NCBI GenBank assembly: GCA_964604955.1
Contig: CAZSBE010000056.1
Span: 1-18,782, forward strand
Direction: 5' to 3'
Source: JALGWA01 sp964604955
GTDB taxonomy: Bacteria; Arandabacterota; Arandabacteria; Arandabacterales; JALGWA01
Length of the DNA stretch: 18,782 nucleotides
Of this stretch, positions 15,333-18,782 are shown piece after piece; within the stretch, counting starts at the first letter, position 1, and each line of letters opens with the position of its first letter. Made by a program: the position numbers and the translations under genes. Below the pieces are notes generated by a model that was not told where the DNA came from, ran no database searches, and worked only from the letters and a program-made list of their open reading frames with translations.

Positions 15333-15602
15333 ATGCCGACTTACGACTACGAGTGCACGAAGTGCGGGGACGAGTTCTGCATAGAGCAGGGCATGAACGA
15401 CAAACCTCTCAAGAAGTGCAAGAAGTGCGGCGGAAAACTGCAGAAGCTGCCGCCGAAGTCGCTGAACCTCATCTTCAAGGGGTCGGGTTTCTATGTCACC
15501 GACTACCGCAAGGGCAAGGACAAGGGAAGGGGAGAGGTCGGGGAGGCGGGGCCCGCAAAACCCGCCGGGAAGACGGCGGGGCCGGAAAACGGGAAGTCCT
15601 GA
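15333..15602 (+). CDS. FmdB-family zinc ribbon protein
   Basis: An 89-residue small protein beginning M-P-T-Y-D-Y-E-C, the hallmark of the FmdB/CxxC_CxxC regulatory family. Two CxxC pairs (Cys8/Cys11 and Cys29/Cys32) can bind one zinc. The conserved F-K-G-S-G-F-Y-V-T-D-Y segment follows at about 48-58. The C-terminal 30 residues are Lys/Gly/Pro-rich and low-complexity. The family was named for a putative regulator of formamidase genes, but its actual role is not established. The start at 15333 fits the conserved N-terminus, with GGGAGG 11 bases upstream. An out-of-frame ATG at 15325 is closer to that site but yields no conserved protein. It converges with the next gene, with 17 bases between the two stops. 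Confidence 0.9.
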   Translation: MPTYDYECTKCGDEFCIEQGMNDKPLKKCKKCGGKLQKLPPKSLNLIFKGSGFYVTDYRKGKDKGRGEVGEAGPAKPAGKTAGPENGKS

Positions 15603-15619
15603 CGCCGGAGCGGGCGCGT

Positions 15620-16057
15620 CTACTTGGCCCAGTGTTTGCGCGCGATCTCGTCCAGAATCTTGTCGATTCTCTCCTTGACCTTGGCTTCCGCGCTGGGCTC
15701 GAAGAAGGCTTTCTCGACCCTGCCCAGCTTGTCCGTCTTGACACACCTGAGCGCCTTGAGCGATTCAATCGGTATGAGGATGTCCTTGGAGACCCTCACC
15801 TCGAGCGGCTTCCTGTCCACGGTGATGTCCGGGCTGTTATATGGATTCATGCCGAGCGCCCAGCCATGCGCCAGCATACCGCACAGGGCAATGCGTATCC
15901 TCCGCCTGGTCTCGTCCGTAGCCTCGGGGGATTCGCTCAGCACCTTGTCCACGACGCCGTCCACGACACCGGCAGCCTGTCTGGCGATCCTGTCGTCGAG
16001 CCGCAGTTTTACTAAGTTGACAAACATCTGGTTGACCAGCTTCGCCGTGTCTGACAT
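15620..16057 (-). CDS. Conserved-looking cytoplasmic protein of unknown function
   Basis: A 145-residue protein with no signal peptide and no membrane segment. It looks mostly helical: an N-terminal helix with alternating hydrophobics (L-V-N-Q-M-F-V-N-L-V-K-L), a central stretch with G-M-L-A-H-G-W-A-L-G-M-N-P-Y, a beta-like middle (I-T-V-D...L-E-V-R-V-S) and a Lys/Glu-rich C-terminal helix. Codon use and base composition resemble the neighbours, so it is a real gene. I do not recognise the family and propose no function. AGGCAGG lies about eight bases before the ATG. It is transcribed alone, divergent from the BamD/NadD operon. Its promoter probably lies some 130 bases upstream, interlocked with the promoter of that operon. 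Confidence 0.7.
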   Translation of the reverse strand: MSDTAKLVNQMFVNLVKLRLDDRIARQAAGVVDGVVDKVLSESPEATDETRRRIRIALCGMLAHGWALGMNPYNSPDITVDRKPLEVRVSKDILIPIESLKALRCVKTDKLGRVEKAFFEPSAEAKVKERIDKILDEIARKHWAK

Positions 16058-16080
16058 TCGCTTACCTGCCTTGGTTTAGC

Positions 16081-16096
16081 ATGTGGCACATCACAT
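16081..16096. promoter_or_regulatory. Nested dyad, possible operator
   Basis: ATGTG, six bases, CACAT. The first 11 bases are themselves a perfect dyad (ATGTG-G-CACAT). It lies in the leader of the minus-strand unknown gene, between its start and the divergent promoters. It resembles CRP/FNR-family sites in its TGTG...CACA ends, but the spacing is two bases shorter than a classic CRP site. Confidence 0.2.
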
Positions 16097-16141
16097 AGTC
16101 TTTAATCGGCATCTCCGGCCGCCTCTTTGAGTAAAATCAGT

Positions 16142-16170
16142 TTGACAACATGCCGAAGTTTAAATAGAGT
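16142..16170 (+). promoter_or_regulatory. Sigma70-type promoter for the BamD/NadD operon
   Basis: A perfect TTGACA (16142-16147), a 17-base spacer and TAGAGT (16165-16170). Transcription would start near 16177, giving a leader of about 70 bases before the ATG at 16248. Confidence 0.6.
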
Positions 16171-16192
16171 CGGGTGTATTGGAGTACGCAAG

Positions 16193-16223
16193 AGTATATC
16201 AAACCAGCCATGCGGTAAGTCAA
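16193..16223 (-). promoter_or_regulatory. Possible promoter for the minus-strand unknown gene
   Basis: On the minus strand, TTGACT (16223-16218) is followed after 19 bases by TATACT (16198-16193), with TG one base before the -10 box. The spacer is long, but the extended -10 is good. Transcription would start near 16186 and run left through the opposing promoter. Confidence 0.4.
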
Positions 16224-16247
16224 TAGCTTAGTATCTGGAGCCACAAG

Positions 16248-16898
16248 ATGATGAGAACTAGTTCGGTGGGTTTCCTGCTCATTCTCGCTCTCCTTCCGGT
16301 CCAGGCGGCCCGGGCTGACGGGGACTATCCCAACAACCTCGACCTGGTCAGGCAGGCGACGGAGGCCGCGTTCGACTCGGCCCGCGTCTCGGCGCCGGCC
16401 GCGGCCGGCAGCGACATCGAGATCGTGGTAGAGGCGGGCCACAGCGGCGGATGGCTGGTCGAGAAGATAATGAACGAGCGCCTGATCAGACGGGGCTGGG
16501 ACGTCAGGGCGACCGGGGAGCAGGCGGATTCCACCGCCCGCCGCGCCGCGCCATACCTCCTGAGAATCAAGATCGTCCAGCTGGACCTCGTCTACGGCAG
16601 GCAATGGCGGCGGTACATAATCGCTTCCAAGGTAGTCGAGAGGGTGGCCAGGGCGTCCTTCTACGTTGAGCTGGTGGACAGGGTCGAAGGCGATATACTG
16701 GAGTCGAAGAACATGAAGGCCGAGGTGCGTGACGTCGTTCCCGCCGGCGCACTGGCTGTCCTGAGTGATTCCAAGTACGCTTTTGCCGCGCCCGAGCTGA
16801 AGAAGGGGAGCGGCGACAAGTACCTCGAGGGGGGGCTCGTGATGGTCATCATCGGCGTGCTGGTATACCTTTTCTATTCCAACAAGACCGCCTCCTGA
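16248..16898 (+). CDS. Envelope protein of unknown function with a C-terminal membrane anchor
   Basis: A 216-residue protein. The N-terminal signal peptide is about 1-23 (ending A-R-A). A mixed alpha/beta domain follows at about 30-185, including a G-H-S-G-G-W-L-V-E-K-I segment and a long strand-rich part. A hydrophobic helix at about 196-210 is followed by a short polar tail. The topology suggests a periplasmic domain held in the inner membrane by its C-terminus, which is less usual than an N-terminal anchor. TGGAG lies eight bases before the ATG, and a second ATG follows directly. It is the first gene of an operon with a BamD-like lipoprotein (19 bases downstream) and NadD. That suggests a link to envelope assembly, but I do not recognise the family and assign no function. 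Confidence 0.75.
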   Translation: MMRTSSVGFLLILALLPVQAARADGDYPNNLDLVRQATEAAFDSARVSAPAAAGSDIEIVVEAGHSGGWLVEKIMNERLIRRGWDVRATGEQADSTARRAAPYLLRIKIVQLDLVYGRQWRRYIIASKVVERVARASFYVELVDRVEGDILESKNMKAEVRDVVPAGALAVLSDSKYAFAAPELKKGSGDKYLEGGLVMVIIGVLVYLFYSNKTAS

Positions 16899-16917
16899 CA
16901 TGCGCAAAGGTCGATAT

Positions 16918-17688
16918 ATGATTCAGAGGGTGTTGCTCGCAGCGGCACTGCTGTCGCTCAGTCTGGCCTGCTGTTCGGGATCGAAGCCCAGGGTGGCGCT
17001 CGAACCCGGCGACAGGATTGCCCGCGCCGACGACCTCGCCGCGCGCGGCGAGTGCCGGAAGGCCATAGTCGAGTACGAAGAGCTCCTCGCGGAATTCCCG
17101 CCTCCCGAGATCGCCGAGCGCGCCAAGTTCAACCGGTCCAGGTGCAGAGTCGAACTCAAGGACTGGGACTTCGCGATCGCCGAGCTGGAGGACTTCATCG
17201 ACACTTACCCCGCCAGCGACCTCGCGGACGACGCCATGTACATGATCGGGTTCTGTTACCTGGCCCAGTCGCGCAGGGCCGAGCGGGACCAGCAGAACAC
17301 CCACCGGGCGGTCGACGAACTCGAGTTCATGTTGAGAGAGTACCCCGACAGCAATGTGCGCGAGGAAGCGACGGCGAGCCTGATGGAAGCCAGGGGAAAG
17401 CTCGCCAAGAAGGATTACTTGAACGGCAGGCTCTATCTCCGGCAGCGGTCCTACATGGCCGCGAGAATGTACTTCGACATGGTGATCGACGAATACGGCG
17501 ACACCGCGTGGGGGGCGCAGGCACTGCTCGGGAAGGGCGAGAGCTATGACAAAGAGGGAAACATAGAGAAGGCCATAGAGACCTACGAGAAGGTCGTTGC
17601 AGATTACCCCGGCACGGATGCCTGCGGGCAGGCCGGGATGAGACTGGAACGGATCTCCGACGGGGGCGGGGATGCGCAAGTCGAGTAA
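16918..17688 (+). CDS. BamD/YfiO-like outer membrane assembly lipoprotein with TPR repeats
   Basis: A 256-residue predicted lipoprotein. The N-terminus is a short hydrophobic signal ending S-L-A-C-C (lipidation probably at Cys18; the lipobox is slightly irregular). The rest is a series of TPR-type helix pairs: A-x-x-x-Y-E-E-L-L-A-E-F-P near 45-55, then L-E-D-F-I-D-T-Y-P, L-E-F-M-L-R-E-Y-P, Y-F-D-M-V-I-D-E-Y and Y-E-K-V-V-A-D-Y-P. This layout and length match BamD, the BAM-complex lipoprotein that helps insert beta-barrels. The ATG at 16918 is favoured by AAAGG seven bases upstream; the in-frame ATG at 16900 has no site and adds six residues before the signal. The 3' end overlaps nadD by 17 bases. 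A general TPR lipoprotein is the alternative. Confidence 0.82.
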   Translation: MIQRVLLAAALLSLSLACCSGSKPRVALEPGDRIARADDLAARGECRKAIVEYEELLAEFPPPEIAERAKFNRSRCRVELKDWDFAIAELEDFIDTYPASDLADDAMYMIGFCYLAQSRRAERDQQNTHRAVDELEFMLREYPDSNVREEATASLMEARGKLAKKDYLNGRLYLRQRSYMAARMYFDMVIDEYGDTAWGAQALLGKGESYDKEGNIEKAIETYEKVVADYPGTDACGQAGMRLERISDGGGDAQVE

Positions 17689-18298
17689 GCTCGACGCCGC
17701 GCGGCGCATCGGCGTCTTTGGCGGCACGTTCGACCCTGTCCACTACGGCCACCTGGTTTGCGCCGAGCAGCTCAGAGAGGCCGTGGGCCTCGACGTCGTC
17801 ATGTTCATGCCCTGCAACAGGCAGCCCCACAAACCCAGGCAGGCTCCTTCCCGGCCCGAAGACCGGCTCGCCATGCTCCGGGCTGCGACGCGGGGACATG
17901 AGGCGTTGCTGGTGTCCGACATGGAAATCAGGCGGGGCGGCGTGTCCTACACTTCGGAAACGGTTCTCGAGGTCAGGTCGATCGTCGGCAGACGGCCCGA
18001 GATCTGGCTGCTCGTGGGGATGGACGCCTTTCTGGACATTCCGAGATGGAAGGATCCGGAAACGATTTTCAGAGAGTGCCGCTTCGCGGTGGCCACGAGG
18101 CCGGGCTATGCAGGCGCCGCGGGGGCGCTGAAGGCCCTTAAGGGGAGGCTCGCCCGGAAGTGCCGCCTCGTCGAGATCACGGCCCTTGACATCTCCTCGA
18201 CAGACATCCGCAGGAGAGTCGGCCGCGGAAAGAGCATCAGTTTCCTGGTGCCCGGGCCGGTGGAGGCCCGCATCAGGAAAGCCGGTCTATACCTCTAG
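17672..18298 (+). CDS. nadD: Nicotinate-nucleotide adenylyltransferase
   Basis: A 208-residue enzyme that adenylates nicotinate mononucleotide to deamido-NAD in NAD synthesis. It has the nucleotidyltransferase signature G-G-T-F-D-P-V-H-Y-G-H at 17-27 and a Q-P-H-K segment near 49-52. The L-L-V-G-M-D-A-F motif follows in mid-protein, and I-S-S-T-D-I-R at about 174-180 is the family's C-terminal nucleotide-binding motif. Length matches bacterial NadD. The ATG at 17672 lies inside the BamD-like gene (17-base overlap), preceded by a G-rich ribosome site, so translation is likely coupled. rsfS, often found next to nadD, does not follow; the next genes are the separately promoted kor genes. Confidence 0.95.
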   Translation: MRKSSKLDAARRIGVFGGTFDPVHYGHLVCAEQLREAVGLDVVMFMPCNRQPHKPRQAPSRPEDRLAMLRAATRGHEALLVSDMEIRRGGVSYTSETVLEVRSIVGRRPEIWLLVGMDAFLDIPRWKDPETIFRECRFAVATRPGYAGAAGALKALKGRLARKCRLVEITALDISSTDIRRRVGRGKSISFLVPGPVEARIRKAGLYL

Positions 18299-18343
18299 GT
18301 TTTTCAATGGATTACGCCGCGCGAGACGGATCCACGGAGTTTG

Positions 18344-18372
18344 TTGACTACCAGGCCACGTTTTGGTAGATT
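18344..18372 (+). promoter_or_regulatory. Sigma70-type promoter for the kor operon
   Basis: TTGACT (18344-18349), a 17-base spacer and TAGATT (18367-18372). Transcription would start near 18379, with a leader of about 40 bases ending in a strong AGGAGG site (18408-18413). Confidence 0.6.
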
Positions 18373-18417
18373 AAGACGGTTTGTGACTACAAGGGTTTAC
18401 TGCGCATAGGAGGTAAA

Positions 18418-18621
18418 ATGCCCGAGATCAAAGTCGATGTGGAGAGATGCAAAGGCTGCGAGCTCTGCATAGTCTACTGCCCCAAGGAGATCTTGAGGTT
18501 CTCGGAGGACTTCAATGAGAAGGGTTATCACTACCCCGAGTGCTTCGACCCCGAGGGCTGCACCGGATGCGCCATCTGTGCGCAGATGTGTCCTGAAGTG
18601 GCGATCGAAGTCTACAAATAG
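18418..18621 (+). CDS. korD: 2-oxoacid:ferredoxin oxidoreductase delta subunit (KorD-like 2x[4Fe-4S] ferredoxin)
   Basis: A 67-residue ferredoxin-like protein with two [4Fe-4S] motifs. Cys11, 14, 17 and 21 form C-K-G-C-E-L-C-x3-C-P; Cys48, 51, 54 and 58 form C-T-G-C-A-I-C-x3-C-P. An extra cysteine lies at 42. Length and motif layout match the small delta subunit of 2-oxoglutarate:ferredoxin oxidoreductase, which passes electrons from the catalytic subunits to ferredoxin. AGGAGG precedes the ATG by four bases. The alpha-subunit gene follows after 20 bases, the usual korDABC order. This complex works in anaerobic oxidation of 2-oxoglutarate or, in reverse, in the reductive TCA cycle. The direction cannot be told here. 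Confidence 0.9.
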   Translation: MPEIKVDVERCKGCELCIVYCPKEILRFSEDFNEKGYHYPECFDPEGCTGCAICAQMCPEVAIEVYK

Positions 18622-18641
18622 ATCAGATTGGGGAGGTAATT

Positions 18642-18782
18642 ATGCCCGAAGAAAGAGTGCTAATGAAGGGGAATGAGGCTATCGGGGAGGCCGCGATAAG
18701 GGCAGGTTGCGGCTTCTATGCCGGCTATCCAATAACACCTCAGAACGAGCTCACCGAATACATGTCGTATCACATGCCCGCT
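18642..18782 (+). CDS. korA: 2-oxoglutarate:ferredoxin oxidoreductase alpha subunit, 5' part only
   Basis: The first 47 codons are visible and the gene runs off the window. The N-terminus reads M-K-G-N-E-A-I-G-E-A-A-I-R-A-G, then F-Y-A-G-Y-P-I-T-P-Q-N-E-L-T-E-Y. The G-Y-P-I-T-P segment is the hallmark of KorA/PorA-type subunits with the pyrimidine-binding fold of thiamine-diphosphate 2-oxoacid oxidoreductases. GGGAGG lies five bases before the ATG. It follows korD by 20 bases and should be followed outside the window by the beta and gamma subunits. Substrate choice (2-oxoglutarate or another 2-oxoacid) cannot be decided from this fragment. Confidence 0.88.
   Translation, partial: MPEERVLMKGNEAIGEAAIRAGCGFYAGYPITPQNELTEYMSYHMPA

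Noticed and set aside
15601..15620. Short GACGC...GCGTC inverted repeat between the convergent FmdB and unknown genes
   Set aside because: Only five base pairs with a ten-base loop and no T-tract; too weak to call a terminator.
1..18782. CRISPR arrays, tRNA or rRNA genes, insertion sequences, phage genes
   Set aside because: No regularly spaced repeats, no tRNA-like cloverleaf in any gap, and no transposase, integrase or phage motifs in any plausible frame.

Overview
The window is GC-rich, densely packed bacterial DNA with a didermic (outer-membrane) gene set: a TolC-type efflux channel, a TonB-dependent receptor, a PorV/PorQ-type beta-barrel, a BamD-like lipoprotein, and a secreted protein with a C-terminal FlgD/T9SS-like domain. 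These occur with a GWxTD-domain protein and with anaerobic redox genes (HdrB/HdrC-like proteins and a 2-oxoacid:ferredoxin oxidoreductase). Together they suggest an anaerobic or facultative member of an FCB-related or neighbouring candidate phylum (Eisenbacteria, Krumholzibacteriota, Latescibacterota or Zixibacteria-like). That placement is inference from gene content, not from a marker gene.

Layout. (1) 1-5382, plus strand: the 3' part of a TolC-family gene, a GWxTD protein, then three tightly packed genes (cytoplasmic SH3b-NlpC/P60 peptidase, DUF1611 P-loop protein, dipeptide epimerase). These three look like a murein-peptide / D-glutamate recycling cassette. (2) 5507-11023: a surface operon with a TonB-dependent receptor, a large secreted protein carrying a symmetric seven-cysteine segment, and a PorV/PorQ-like barrel. 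It ends in a strong hairpin terminator that resembles a REP-type repeat. (3) 11149-13856: HdrC-like, HdrB-like and dihydrolipoamide dehydrogenase genes with overlapping ends, probably a thiol/disulfide redox module. (4) 13957-16057: four small transcription units: a double-PspC membrane protein, a secreted unknown protein (minus), an FmdB zinc ribbon (plus) and a cytoplasmic unknown protein (minus). (5) 16248-18298: an operon with an unknown C-tail-anchored envelope protein, a BamD-like lipoprotein and NadD. (6) 18418 to the end: KorD and the first 47 codons of KorA.

Regulation. Several boundaries carry readable sigma70-type promoters (TTGAC- type -35, usually a 17-nt spacer, TA-rich -10). 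They support the operon divisions above. Two divergent gene pairs have closely placed or interlocked promoters. No tRNA, rRNA, CRISPR array, insertion sequence or phage gene was seen. The largest non-coding gap is about 190 bases (16058-16247).

The points most worth following are the murein-recycling cassette with its DUF1611 protein, the HdrC-HdrB-Lpd module without HdrA, the seven-cysteine secreted protein in the TonB/PorV operon, and a probable CTG start in the PspC gene.
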